This document shows positions 49,934 through 63,570 of a DNA stretch of 64,000 nucleotides, piece by piece. Position numbers and translations under genes: made by a program. The stretch is from Ilex aquifolium (lineage: Eukaryota > Streptophyta > Magnoliopsida > Aquifoliales > Aquifoliaceae). The DNA lies in contig OX637402.1 of the NCBI GenBank assembly GCA_951799425.1, positions 1,984,501-2,048,500 on the forward strand, in the 5' to 3' direction. Position 1 is the stretch's first letter. The number at the start of each line of letters is the position of its first letter. The notes beneath the pieces are model-generated. The model worked only from the letters and a program-made list of their open reading frames with translations, was not told the origin of the DNA and searched no databases.

Positions 49934-51457
49934 TGTAACACCCCGAATTTTCTTTTATATATTTATAGAGATATATATATATATAGTAAATAAAAAGTGT
50001 AAATATGTAGATATATGTAGTGACATAAGAATAAACCGTAGGAATAAATGCTATGGAGACAATTTGATTGGGAAGTTACGTGTCGAAGATGTTTAAACTT
50101 GGAAAGGGTGATTAGACAAGTTTCTAAAAGTTTGTAGGTCAAAATAATGATTCCATTGAATCCGGAAGGTCGAAAAACATTGGGAGTGGTAATATGGATG
50201 TATTGGAAGTTAGGAAGTGTCTCGGAGTTAAAATACACTTTAGCGAGAATTTGGGTAAAAATGGGTATTGAACACTACTTAGTGTTTTGGCCATAAATTT
50301 TTATCTTTAAGTCCAATTGATCTGAAATTTTTACAGTAGATAGTAGACATCTAGGGCTACAAAAGTATGTCTCATGAACATTTTCCAATTCGACCTCTAA
50401 ATGGGTCAAAACTGCATTGGAAGTTGAAACAAAAATCTGGCAGTCAAACCGTACCGGTACGCCGAACTCCAGTAGCTAAACCATACCGGTACGCCCGATA
50501 AAGCCAGCCCGATCCGACTGCGGGTCTTTCTCCATTTCCTCCACTATAAATACATTTTGTCACCTCCTTAGCCTTCATTACACCACTCCAAACCCTAGAA
50601 AACATAAGAGAGGAAGAGAGAAAGAGAGAAACACAAGATCAAGAGAAAACAAGAGATTGAAGGTTGATTCAAGATCAAAGCCCTAATTTTTCCAAGAACA
50701 TCAAGGTAGGGGTTTTCTCTCACTCACTTACATTGAGTCTAGGGTATTTATATATGTATGTTTTTGCTATCAATGGTATATATATGCTATAGAATCATCA
50801 TCTCTTAGGCTTTTTGCAAAGATTACATTGTTAGGGTTTAATACCCATTAAATCTCTTTTCTAGCTTTAAAACCCTAGTTTTTGGGAGAGTGATGTATTT
50901 CTTCTTAAATGCTTCTTTATTATGAACTTCGAAAACCATAGTTGTTTGTGTGGGGTAGAAAAATGATGTTATTGTGATCTCATGTATTTTCCTTGTTGGT
51001 TGGGGAATTGTTACATAATATATCTTGGGGATTTTGGAGAGATGCGTGTAAAATGATATAAATATTGGAACGGTATGCTTGGTTGGGTTGTTTGTGATGC
51101 CTTGAGGGTGAGAGGTTCCTTATAAGGATGCTCATGCCAAGAGAGGAGAGTATGTGATTTCCCTCAAGAGGTTCCTTATAAGGATGCTTGATTTTGTGAT
51201 GCCTTGAGGGTGAGAGGTTCCTTATAAGGATGTTCATGCCAAGAGAGGAGAGTATGTGATTTTCCTTAAGAAGTTCCTTATAAGGATGCTTAAGAAACTA
51301 AGCCTTGAGGGTGAGAGGTTCCTTATAAGGATGCTCATGCCAAAAGAGGATAGTATGTAATTTTCCTCAAGAGGTTCCTTATAAGGATGCTTGAGTAACC
51401 AAGCCTTGAGGGTGAGAGGTTCCTTATAAGGATGCTCATGCCAAAAGAGGACAATAT
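49934..51457 (+). repeat. Monomer M33 (L class, 1524 bp), triplet position 1
   Basis: The LTR-like part ends at 51015. It has the same tags as M26. Confidence 0.97.
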
Positions 51458-52982
51458 TGTAACACCCCGAATTTTCTTTTATATATTTATAGAGATATAT
51501 ATATATATAGTAAATAAAAAGTGTAAATATGTAGATATATGTAGTGACATAAGAATAAACCGTAGGAATAAATGCTATGGAGACAATTTGATTGGGAAGT
51601 TACGTGTCGAAGATGTTTAAACTTGGAAAGGGTGATTAGACAAGTTTCTAAAAGTTTGTAGGTCAAAATAATGATTCCATTGAATCCGGAAGGTCGAAAA
51701 ACATTGGGAGTGGTAATATGGATGTATTGGAAGTTAGGAAGTGTCTCGGAGTTAAAATACACTTTAGCGAGAATTTGGGTAAAAATGGGTATTGAACACT
51801 ACTTAGTGTTTTGGCCATAAATTTTTATCTTTAATTCCAATTGATCTGAAATTTTTACAGTAGATAGTAGACATCTAGGGCTACAAAAGTATGTCTCATG
51901 AACATTTTCCAATTCGACCTCTAAATGGGTCAAAACTGCATTGGAAGTTGAAACAAAAATCTGGCAGTCAAACCGTACCGGTACGCCGAACTCCAGTAGC
52001 TAAACCGTACCGGTACGCCCGATAAAGCCAGCCCGATCCGACTGCGGGTCTTTCTCCATTTCCTCCACTATAAATACATTTTGTCACCTCCTTAGCCTTC
52101 ATTACACCACTCCAAACCCTAGAAAACATAAGAGAGGAAGAGAGAAAGAGAGAAACACAAGATCAAGAGAAAACAAGAGATTGAAGGGTTGATTCAAGAT
52201 CAAAGCCCTAATTTTTCCAAGAACATCAAGGTAGGGGTTTTCTCTCACTCACTTACATTGAGTCTAGGGTATTTATATATGTATGTTTTTGCTATCAATG
52301 ATATATATATGCTATAGAATCATCATCTCTTAGGCTTTTTGCAAAGATTACATTGTTAGGGTTTAATACCCATTAAATCTCTTTTCTAGCTTTAAAACCC
52401 TAGTTTTTGGGAGAGTGATGTATTTCTTTTTAAATGCTTCTTTATTATGAACTTCGAAAACCATAGTTGTTTGTGTGGGGTAGAAAAATGATGTTATTGT
52501 GATCTCATGTATTTTCCTTGTTGGTTGGGGAATTGTTACATAATATATCTTGGGGATTTTGGAGAGATGCGTGTAAAATGATATAAATATTGGAACGGTA
52601 TGCTTGGTTGGGTTGTTTGTGATGCCTTGAGGGTGAGAGGTTCCTTATAAGGATGCTCATGTCAAGAGAGGAGAGTATGTGATTTCCCTCAAGAGGTTCC
52701 TTATAAGGATGCTTGAGTTTGTGATGCCTTGAGGGTGAGAGGTTCCTTATAAGGATGTTCATGCCAAGAGAGGAGAGTATGTGATTTTCCTTAAGAGGTT
52801 CCTTATAAGGATGCTTAAGAAACTAAGCCTTGAGGGTGAGAGGTTCCTTATAAGGATGCTCATGCCAAAAGAGGATAGTATGTAATTTTCCTCAAGAGGT
52901 TCCTTATAAGGATGCTTGAGTAACCAAGCCTTGAGGGTGAGAGGTTCCTTATAAGGATGCTCATGCCAAAAGAGGACAATAT
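51458..52982 (+). repeat. Monomer M34 (L class, 1525 bp), triplet position 2
   Basis: The LTR-like part ends at 52540. It has the same tags as M27, including TTTAATTCC and ATGTCAAG. Confidence 0.97.
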
Positions 52983-54488
52983 TGTAACACCCCGAATTTT
53001 CTTTTATATATTTATAGAGATATATATATATAGTAAATAAAAAGTGTAAATATGTAGATATATGTAGTGACATAAGAATAAACCCTAGGAATAAATGCTA
53101 TGGAGACAATTTGATTGGGAAGTTACGTGTCGAAGATGTTTAAACTTGTAAAGGGTGATTAGACAAGTTTCTAAAAGTTTGTAGGTCAAAATAATGATTC
53201 CATTGAATCCGGAAGGTCGAAAAACATTGGGAGTGGTAATATGGATGTATTGGAAGTTAGGAAGTGTCTCGGAGTTAAAATAAACTTTAGCGAGAATTTG
53301 GGTAAAAATGGGTATTGAACACTACTTAGTGTTTTGGCCATAACTTTTTATCTTTAAGTCCAATTGATCTGAAATTTTTACAGTAGATAGTAGACATCTA
53401 GGGCTACAAAAGTATGTCTCATGAACATTTTCCAATTCGACCTCTAAATGGGTCAAAACTGCATTGGAAGTTGAAACAAAAATCTGGCAGTCAAACCGTA
53501 CCGGTACGCCGAACTCCAGTAGCTAAACCGTACCGGTACGCCCGATAAAGCCAGCCCGATCCGACTGCGGGTCTTTCTCCATTTCCTCCACTATAAATAC
53601 ATTTTTTCACCTCCTTAGCCTTCATTACACCACTCCAAACCCTAGAAAACATAAGAGAGGAAGAGAGAAAGAGAGAAAACAAGAGATTGAAGGGTTGATT
53701 CAAGATCAAAGCCCTAATTTTTCCAAGAACATCAAGGTAGGGGTTTTCTCTCACTCACTTACATTGAGTCTAGGGTATTTATATATGTATGTTTTTGCTA
53801 TCAATGGTATATATATGCTATAGAATCATCATCTCTTAGGCTTTTTGCAAAGATTACATTGTTAGGGTTTAATACCCATTAAATCTCTTTTCTAGCTTTA
53901 AAACCCTAGTTTTTGGGAGAGTGATGTATTTCTTCTTAAATGCTTCTTTATTATGAACTTCGAAAACCATAGTTGTTTGTGTGGGGTAGAAAAATGATGT
54001 TATTGTGATCTCATGTATTTTCCTTGTTGGTTGGGGAATTGTTACATAATATATCTTGGGGATTTTGGAGAGATGCGTGTAAAATGATATAAATATTGGA
54101 ACGGTACGCTTGGTTGGGTTGTTTGTGATGCCTTGAGGGTGAGAGGTTCCTTATAAGGATGCTCATGCCAAGAGAGGAGAGTATGTGATTTCCCTCAAGA
54201 GGTTCCTTATAAGGATGCTTGAGTTTGTGATGCCTTGAGGGTGAGAGGTTCCTTATAAGGATGTTCATGCCAAGAGAGGAGAGTATGTGATTTTCCTTAA
54301 GAAGTTCCTTATAAGGATGCTTAAGAAACTAAGCCTTGAGGGTGAGAGGTTCCTTATAAGGATGCTCATGCCAAAAGAGGATAGTATGTAATTTTCCTCA
54401 AGAGGTTCCTTATAAGGATGCTTGAGTAACCAAGCCTTGAGGGTGAGAGGTTCCTTATAAGGATGCTCATGCCAAAAGAGGACAATAT
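52983..54488 (+). repeat. Monomer M35 (S class, 1506 bp), triplet position 3, mosaic
   Basis: The LTR-like part ends at 54046. It has the M28/M32 front (short AT tract, AAATAAAC), then a back without TTATTTTGATC or GGGATATTG. Confidence 0.96.
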
Positions 54489-56013
54489 TGTAACACCCCG
54501 AATTTTCTTTTATATATTTATAGAGATATATATATATATAGTAAATAAAAAGTGTAAATATGTAGATATATGTAGTGACATAAGAATAAACCGTAGGAAT
54601 AAATGCTATGGAGACAATTTGATTGGGAAGTTACGTGTCGAAGATGTTTAAACTTGGAAAGGGTGATTAGACAAGTTTCTAAAAGTTTGTAGGTCAAAAT
54701 AATGATTCCATTGAATCCGGAAGGTCGAAAAACATTGGGAGTGGTAATATGGATGTATTGGAAGTTAGGAAGTGTCTCGGAGTTAAAATACACTTTAGCG
54801 AGAATTTGGGTAAAAATGGGTATTGAACACTACTTAGTGTTTTGGCCATAAATTTTTATCTTTAAGTCCAATTGATCTGAAATTTTTACAGTAGATAGTA
54901 GACATCTAGGGCTACAAAAGTATGTCTCATGAACATTTTCCAATTCGACCTCTAAATGGGTCAAAACTGCATTGGAAGTTGAAACAAAAATCTGGCAGTC
55001 AAACCGTACCGGTACGCCGAACTCCAGTAGCTAAACCGTACCGGTACACCCGATAAAGCCAGCCCGATCCGACTGCGGGTCTTTCTCCATTTCCTCCACT
55101 ATAAATACATTTTTTCACCTCCTTAGCCTTCATTACACCACTCCAAACCCTAGAAAACATAAGAGAGGAAGAGAGAAAGAGAGAAACACAAGATCAAGAG
55201 AAAACAAGAGATTGAAGGGTTGATTCAAGATCAAAGCCCTAATTTTTCCAAGAACATCAAGGTAGGGGTTTTCTCTCACTCACTTACATTGAGTCTAGGG
55301 TATTTATATATGTATGTTTTTGCTATCAATGATATATATATGCTATAGAATCATCATCTCTTAGGCTTTTTGCAAAGATTACATTGTTAGGGTTTAATAC
55401 CCATTAAATCTCTTTTCTAGCTTTAAAACCCTAGTTTTTGGGAGAGTGATGTATTTCTTTTTAAATGCTTCTTTATTATGAACTTCGAAAACCATAGTTG
55501 TTTGTGTGGGGTAGAAAAATGATGTTATTGTGATCTCATGTATTTTCCTTGTTGGTTGGGGAATTGTTACATAATATATCTTGGGGATTTTGGAGAGATG
55601 CGTGTAAAATGATATAAATATTGGAACGGTATGCTTGGTTGGGTTGTTTGTGATGCCTTGAGGGTGAGAGGTTCCTTATAAGGATGCTGATGTCAAGAGA
55701 GGAGAGTATGTGATTTCCCTCAAGAGGTTCCTTATAAGGATGCTTGAGTTTGTGATGCCTTGAGGGTGAGAGGTTCCTTATAAGGATGTTCATGCCAAGA
55801 GAGGAGAGTATGTGATTTTCCTTAAGAGGTTCCTTATAAGGATGCTTAAGAAACTAAGCCTTGAGGGTGAGAGGTTCCTTATAAGGATGCTCATGCCAAA
55901 AGAGGATAGTATGTAATTTTCCTCAAGAGGTTCCTTATAAGGATGCTTGAGTAACCAAGCCTTGAGGGTGAGAGGTTCCTTATAAGGATGCTCATGCCAA
56001 AAGAGGACAATAT
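54489..56013 (+). repeat. Monomer M36 (L class, 1525 bp)
   Basis: The LTR-like part ends at 55571. The back is as M31 (CAATGATATA, GCTGATGTCAAG), the front has TAAGTCC, and the second palindrome has a CG to CA change on its 3' side. Confidence 0.97.
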
Positions 56014-57523
56014 TGTAACACCCCGAATTTTCTTTTATATATTTATAGAGATATATATATATATATAGTAAATAAAAAGTGTAAATATGTAGATATATGT
56101 AGTGACATAAGAATAAACCGTAGGAATAAATGCTATGGAGACAATTTGATTGGGAAGTTACGTGTCGAAGATGTTTAAACTTGGAAAGGGTGATTAGACA
56201 AGTTTCTAAAAGTTTGTAGGTCAAAATAATGATTCCATTGAATCCGGAAGGTCGAAAAACATTGGGAGTGGTAATATGGATGTATTGGAAGTTAGGAAGT
56301 GTCTCGGAGTTAAAATACACTTTAGCGAGAATTTGGGTAAAAATGGGTATTGAACACTACTTAGTGTTTTGGCCATAAATTTTTATCTTTAAGTCCAATT
56401 GATCTGAAATTTTTACAGTAGATAGTAGACATCTAGGGCTACAAAAGTATGTCTCATGAACATTTTCCAATTCGACCTCTAAATGGGTCAAAACTGCATT
56501 GGAAGTTGAAACAAAAATCTGGCAGTCAAACCGTACCGGTACGCCGAACTCCAGTAGCTAAACCGTACCGGTACGCCCGATAAAGCCAGCCCGATCCGAC
56601 TGCGGGTCTTTCTCCATTTCCTCCACTATAAATACATTTTTTCACCTCCTTAGCCTTCATTACACCACTCCAAACCCTAGAAAACATAAGAGAGGAAGAG
56701 AGAAAGAGAGAAAACAAGAGATTGAAGGGTTGATTCAAGATCAAAGCCCTAATTTTTCCAAGAACATCAAGGTAGGGGTTTTCTCTCACTCACTTACATT
56801 GAGTCTAGGGTATTTATATATGTATGTTTTTGCTATCAATGGTATATATATGCTATAGAATCATCATCTCTTAGGCTTTTTGCAAAGATTACATTGTTAG
56901 GGTTTAATACCCATTAAATCTCTTTTCTAGCTTTAAAACCCTAGTTTTTGGGAGAGTGATGTATTTCTTCTTAAATGCTTCTTTATTATGAACTTCGAAA
57001 ACCATAGTTGTTTGTGTGGGGTAGAAAAATGATGTTATTGTGATCTCATGTATTTTCCTTGTTGGTTGGGGAATTGTTACATAATATATCTTGGGGATTT
57101 TGGAGAGATGCGTGTAAAATGATATAAATATTGGAACGGTATGCTTGGTTGGGTTGTTTGTGATGCCTTGAGGGTGAGAGGTTCCTTATAAGGATGCTCA
57201 TGCCAAGAGAGGAGAGTATGTGATTTCCCTCAAGAGGTTCCTTATAAGGATGCTTGATTTTGTGATGCCTTGAGGGTGAGAGGTTCCTTATAAGGATGTT
57301 CATGCCAAGAGAGAAGAGTATGTGATTTTCCTTAAGATGTTCCTTATAAAGATGCTTAAGAAACTAAGCCTTGAGGGTGAGAGGTTCCTTATAAGGATGC
57401 TCATGCCAAAAGAGGATAGTATGTAATTTTCCTCAAGAGGTTCCTTATAAGGATGCTTGAGTAACCAAGCCTTGAGGGTGAGAGGTTCCTTATAAGGATG
57501 CTCATGCCAAAAGAGGACAATAT
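56014..57523 (+). repeat. Monomer M37 (S class, 1510 bp, long AT tract)
   Basis: The LTR-like part ends at 57081. Tags: TAAGTCC, CTTGATTTTG, and private changes in the second hairpin region (AAGATGTTCC). Confidence 0.97.
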
Positions 57524-59033
57524 TGTAACACCCCGAATTTTCTTTTATATATTTATAGAGATATATATATATATATAGTAAATAAAAAGTGTAAATATGT
57601 AGATATATGTAGTGACATAAGAATAAACCGTAGGAATAAATGCTATGGAGACAATTTGATTGGGAAGTTACGTGTCGAAGATGTTTAAACTTGGAAAGGG
57701 TGATTAGACAAGTTTCTAAAAGTTTGTAGGTCAAAATAATGATTCCATTGAATCCGGAAGGTCGAAAAACATTGGGAGTGGTAATATGGATGTATTGGAA
57801 GTTAGGAAGTGTCTCGGAGTTAAAATACACTTTAGCGAGAATTTGGGTAAAAATGGGTATTGAACACTACTTAGTGTTTTGGCCATAAATTTTTATCTTT
57901 AATTCCAATTGATCTGAAATTTTTACAGTAGATAGTAGACATCTAGGGCTACAAAAGTATGTCTCATGAACATTTTCCAATTCGACCTCTAAATGGGTCA
58001 AAACTGCATTGGAAGTTGAAACAAAAATCTGGCAGTCAAACCGTACCGGTACGCCGAACTCCAGTAGCTAAACCGTACCGGTACGCCCGATAAAGCCAGC
58101 CCGATCCGACTGCGGGTCTTTCTCCATTTCCTCCACTATAAATACATTTTTTCACCTCCTTAGCCTTCATTACACCACTCCAAACCCTAGAAAACATAAG
58201 AGAGGAAGAGAGAAAGAGAGAAAACAAGAGATTGAAGGGTTGATTCAAGATCAAAGCCCTAATTTTTCCAAGAACATCAAGGTAGGGGTTTTCTCTCACT
58301 CACTTACATTGAGTCTAGGGTATTTATATATGTATGTTTTTGCTATCAATGGTATATATATGCTATAGAATCATCATCTCTTAGGCTTTTTGCAAAGATT
58401 ACATTGTTAGGGTTTAATACCCATTAAATCTCTTTTCTAGCTTTAAAACCCTAGTTTTTGGGAGAGTGATGTATTTCTTCTTAAATGCTTCTTTATTATG
58501 AACTTCGAAAACCATAGTTGTTTGTGTGGGGTAGAAAAATGATGTTATTGTGATCTCATGTATTTTCCTTGTTGGTTGGGGAATTGTTACATAATATATC
58601 TTGGGGATTTTGGAGAGATGCGTGTAAAATGATATAAATATTGGAACGGTATGCTTGGTTGGGTTGTTTGTGATGCCTTGAGGGTGAGAGGTTCCTTATA
58701 AGGATGCTCATGCCAAGAGAGGAGAGTATGTGATTTCCCTCAAGAGGTTCCTTATAAGGATGCTTGATTTTGTGATGCCTTGAGGGTGAGAGGTTCCTTA
58801 TAAGGATGTTCATGCCAAGAGAGGAGAGTATGTGATTTTCCTTAAGAAGTTCCTTATAAGGATGCTTAAGAAACTAAGCCTTGAGGGTGAGAGGTTCCTT
58901 ATAAGGATGCTCATGCCAAAAGAGGATAGTATGTAATTTTCCTCAAGAGGTTCCTTATAAGGATGCTTGAGTAACCAAGCCTTGAGGGTGAGAGGTTCCT
59001 TATAAGGATGCTCATGCCAAAAGAGGACAATAT
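57524..59033 (+). repeat. Monomer M38 (S class, 1510 bp, long AT tract), triplet position 1
   Basis: The LTR-like part ends at 58591. It has the M37 front with TTTAATTCC and CTTGATTTTG, and opens the fourth triplet in short-class form. Confidence 0.96.
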
Positions 59034-60558
59034 TGTAACACCCCGAATTTTCTTTTATATATTTATAGAGATATATATATATATAGTAAATAAAAAGTGT
59101 AAATATGTAGATATATGTAGTGACATAAGAATAAACCGTAGGAATAAATGCTATGGAGACAATTTGATTGGGAAGTTACGTGTCGAAGATGTTTAAACTT
59201 GGAAAGGGTGATTAGACAAGTTTCTAAAAGTTTGTAGGTCAAAATAATGATTCCATTGAATCCGGAAGGTCGAAAAACATTGGGAGTGGTAATATGGATG
59301 TATTGGAAGTTAGGAAGTGTCTCGGAGTTAAAATACACTTTAGCGAGAATTTGGGTAAAAATGGGTATTGAACACTACTTAGTGTTTTGGCCATAAATTT
59401 TTATCTTTAATTCCAATTGATCTGAAATTTTTACAGTAGATAGTAGACATCTAGGGCTACAAAAGTATGTCTCATGAACATTTTCCAATTCGACCTCTAA
59501 ATGGGTCAAAACTGCATTGGAAGTTGAAACAAAAATCTGGCAGTCAAACCGTACCGGTACGCCGAACTCCAGTAGCTAAACCGTACCGGTACGCCCGATA
59601 AAGCCAGCCCGATCCGACTGCGGGTCTTTCTCCATTTCCTCCACTATAAATACATTTTGTCACCTCCTTAGCCTTCATTACACCACTCCAAACCCTAGAA
59701 AACATAAGAGAGGAAGAGAGAAAGAGAGAAACACAAGATCAAGAGAAAACAAGAGATTGAAGGGTTGATTCAAGATCAAAGCCCTAATTTTTCCAAGAAC
59801 ATCAAGGTAGGGGTTTTCTCTCACTCACTTACATTGAGTCTAGGGTATTTATATATGTATGTTTTTGCTATCAATGATATATATATGCTATAGAATCATC
59901 ATCTCTTAGGCTTTTTGCAAAGATTACATTGTTAGGGTTTAATACCCATTAAATCTCTTTTCTAGCTTTAAAACCCTAGTTTTTGGGAGAGTGATGTATT
60001 TCTTTTTAAATGCTTCTTTATTATGAACTTCGAAAACCATAGTTGTTTGTGTGGGGTAGAAAAATGATGTTATTGTGATCTCATGTATTTTCCTTGTTGG
60101 TTGGGGAATTGTTACATAATATATCTTGGGGATTTTGGAGAGATGCGTGTAAAATGATATAAATATTGGAACGGTATGCTTGGTTGGGTTGTTTGTGATG
60201 CCTTGAGGGTGAGAGGTTCCTTATAAGGATGCTCATGTCAAGAGAGGAGAGTATGTGATTTCCCTCAAGAGGTTCCTTATAAGGATGCTTGAGTTTGTGA
60301 TGCCTTGAGGGTGAGAGGTTCCTTATAAGGATGTTCATGCCAAGAGAGGAGAGTATGTGATTTTCCTTAAGAGGTTCCTTATAAGGATGCTTAAGAAACT
60401 AAGCCTTGAGGGTGAGAGGTTCCTTATAAGGATGCTCATGCCAAAAGAGGATAGTATGTAATTTTCCTCAAGAGGTTCCTTATAAGGATGCTTGAGTAAC
60501 CAAGCCTTGAGGGTGAGAGGTTCCTTATAAGGATGCTCATGCCAAAAGAGGACAATAT
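59034..60558 (+). repeat. Monomer M39 (L class, 1525 bp), triplet position 2
   Basis: The LTR-like part ends at 60116. It has the same tags as M27 and M34. Confidence 0.97.
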
Positions 60559-62064
60559 TGTAACACCCCGAATTTTCTTTTATATATTTATAGAGATATA
60601 TATATATAGTAAATAAAAAGTGTAAATATGTAGATATATGTAGTGACATAAGAATAAACCCTAGGAATAAATGCTATGGAGACAATTTGATTGGGAAGTT
60701 ACGTGTCGAAGATGTTTAAACTTGTAAAGGGTGATTAGACAAGTTTCTAAAAGTTTGTAGGTCAAAATAATGATTCCATTGAATCCGGAAGGTCGAAAAA
60801 CATTGGGAGTGGTAATATGGATGTATTGGAAGTTAGGAAGTGTCTCGGAGTTAAAATAAACTTTAGCGAGAATTTGGGTAAAAATGGGTATTGAACACTA
60901 CTTAGTGTTTTGGCCATAACTTTTTATCTTTAAGTCCAATGGATCTGAAATTTTTACAGTAGATAGTAGACATCTAGGGCTACAAAAGTATGTCTCATGA
61001 ACATTTTCCAATTCGACCTCTAAATGGGTCAAAACTGCATTGGAAGTTGAAACAAAAATCTGGCAGTCAAACCGTACCGGTACGCCGAACTCCAGTAGCT
61101 AAACCGTACCGGTACGCCCGATAAAGCCAGCCCGATCCGACTGCGGGTCTTTCTCCATTTCCTCCACTATAAATACATTTTTTCACCTCCTTAGCCTTCA
61201 TTACACCACTCCAAACCCTAGAAAACATAAGAGAGGAAGAGAGAAAGAGAGAAAACAAGAGATTGAAGGGTTGATTCAAGATCAAAGCCCTAATTTTTCC
61301 AAGAACATCAAGGTAGGGGTTTTCTCTCACTCACTTACATTGAGTCTAGGGTATTTATATATGTATGTTTTTGCTATCAATGGTATATATATGCTATAGA
61401 ATCATCATCTCTTAGGCTTTTTGCAAAGATTACATTGTTAGGGTTTAATACCCATTAAATCTCTTTTCTAGCTTTAAAACCCTAGTTTTTGGGAGAGTGA
61501 TGTATTTCTTTTTAAATGCTTCTTTATTATGAACTTCGAAAACCATAGTTGTTTGTGTGGGGTAGAAAAATGATGTTATTGTGATCTCATGTATTTTCCT
61601 TGTTGGTTGGGGAATTGTTACATAATATATCTTGGGGATTTTGGAGAGATGCGTGTAAAATGATATAAATATTGGAACGGTATGCTTGGTTGGGTTGTTT
61701 GTGATGCCTTGAGGGTGAGAGGTTCCTTATAAGGATGCTCATGTCAAGAGAGGAGAGTATGTGATTTCCCTCAAGAGGTTCCTTATAAGGATGCTTGAGT
61801 TTGTGATGCCTTGAGGGTGAGAGGTTCCTTATAAGGATGTTCATGCCAAGAGAGGAGAGTATGTGATTTTCCTTAAGAGGTTCCTTATAAGGATGCTTAA
61901 GAAACTAAGCCTTGAGGGTGAGAGGTTCCTTATAAGGATGCTCATGCCAAAAGAGGATAGTATGTAATTTTCCTCAAGAGGTTCCTTATAAGGATGCTTG
62001 AGTAACCAAGCCTTGAGGGTGAGAGGTTCCTTATAAGGATGCTCATGCCAAAAGAGGACAATAT
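60559..62064 (+). repeat. Monomer M40 (S class, 1506 bp), triplet position 3
   Basis: The LTR-like part ends at 61622. Tags: short AT tract, AAATAAAC, CCAATGGATC (shared only with M41), TTTCTTTTT, ATGTCAAG. Confidence 0.97.
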
Positions 62065-63570
62065 TGTAACACCCCGAATTTTCTTTTATATATTTATAGA
62101 GATATATATATATAGTAAATAAAAAGTGTAAATATGTAGATATATGTAGTGACATAAGAATAAACCCTAGGAATAAATGCTATGGAGACAATTTGATTGG
62201 GAAGTTACGTGTCGAAGATGTTTAAACTTGTAAAGGGTGATTAGACAAGTTTCTAAAAGTTTGTAGGTCAAAATAATGATTCCATTGAATCCGGAAGGTC
62301 GAAAAACATTGGGAGTGGTAATATGGATGTATTGGAAGTTAGGAAGTGTCTCGGAGTTAAAATAAACTTTAGCGAGAATTTGGGTAAAAATGGGTATTGA
62401 ACACTACTTAGTGTTTTGGCCATAACTTTTTATCTTTAAGTCCAATGGATCTGAAATTTTTACAGTAGATAGTAGACATCTAGGGCTACAAAAGTATGTC
62501 TCATGAACATTTTCCAATTCGACCTCTAAATGGGTCAAAACTGCATTGGAAGTTGAAACAAAAATCTGGCAGTCAAACCGTACCGGTACGCCGAACTCCA
62601 GTAGCTAAACCGTACCGGTACGCCCGATAAAGCCAGCCCGATCCGACTGCGGGTCTTTCTCCATTTCCTCCACTATAAATACATTTTTTCACCTCCTTAG
62701 CCTTCATTACACCACTCCAAACCCTAGAAAACATAAGAGAGGAAGAGAGAAAGAGAGAAAACAAGAGATTGAAGGGTTGATTCAAGATCAAAGCCCTAAT
62801 TTTTCCAAGAACATCAAGGTAGGGGTTTTCTCTCACTCACTTACATTGAGTCTAGGGTATTTATATATGTATGTTTTTGCTATCAATGGTATATATATGC
62901 TATAGAATCATCATCTCTTAGGCTTTTTGCAAAGATTACATTGTTAGGGTTTAATACCCATTAAATCTCTTTTCTAGCTTTAAAACCCTAGTTTTTGGGA
63001 GAGTGATGTATTTCTTCTTAAATGCTTCTTTATTATGAACTTCGAAAACCATAGTTGTTTGTGTGGGGTAGAAAAATGATGTTATTGTGATCTCATGTAT
63101 TTTCCTTGTTGGTTGGGGAATTGTTACATAATATATCTTGGGGATTTTGGAGAGATGCGTGTAAAATGATATAAATATTGGAACGGTATGCTTGGTTGGG
63201 TTGTTTGTGATGCCTTGAGGGTGAGAGGTTCCTTATAAGGATGCTCATGCCAAGAGAGGAGAGTATGTGATTTCCCTCAAGAGGTTCCTTATAAGGATGC
63301 TTGAGTTTGTGATGCCTTGAGGGTGAGAGGTTCCTTATAAGGATGTTCATGCCAAGAGAGGAGAGTATGTGATTTTCCTTAAGAAGTTCCTTATAAGGAT
63401 GCTTAAGAAACTAAGCCTTGAGGGTGAGAGGTTCCTTATAAGGATGCTCATGCCAAAAGAGGATAGTATGTAATTTTCCTCAAGAGGTTCCTTATAAGGA
63501 TGCTTGAGTAACCAAGCCTTGAGGGTGAGAGGTTCCTTATAAGGATGCTCATGCCAAAAGAGGACAATAT
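62065..63570 (+). repeat. Monomer M41 (S class, 1506 bp)
   Basis: The LTR-like part ends at 63128. The front is as M40, including CCAATGGATC. The back is ordinary S class (CTTCTT, ATGCCAAG). Confidence 0.97.

Larger units (their letters stand above)
39284..62064 (+). repeat. Higher-order repeat, three-monomer unit of about 4.55 kb, four copies with interruptions
   Basis: The ordered trio is (1) CTTGATTTTG in the spacer, (2) TTTAATTCC plus CAATGATATA, (3) short AT tract plus AAATAAAC. It occurs at 39284-43854, 45379-49933, 49934-54488 and 57524-62064. M29 separates the first two; M36 and M37 separate the last two. Confidence 0.88.
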
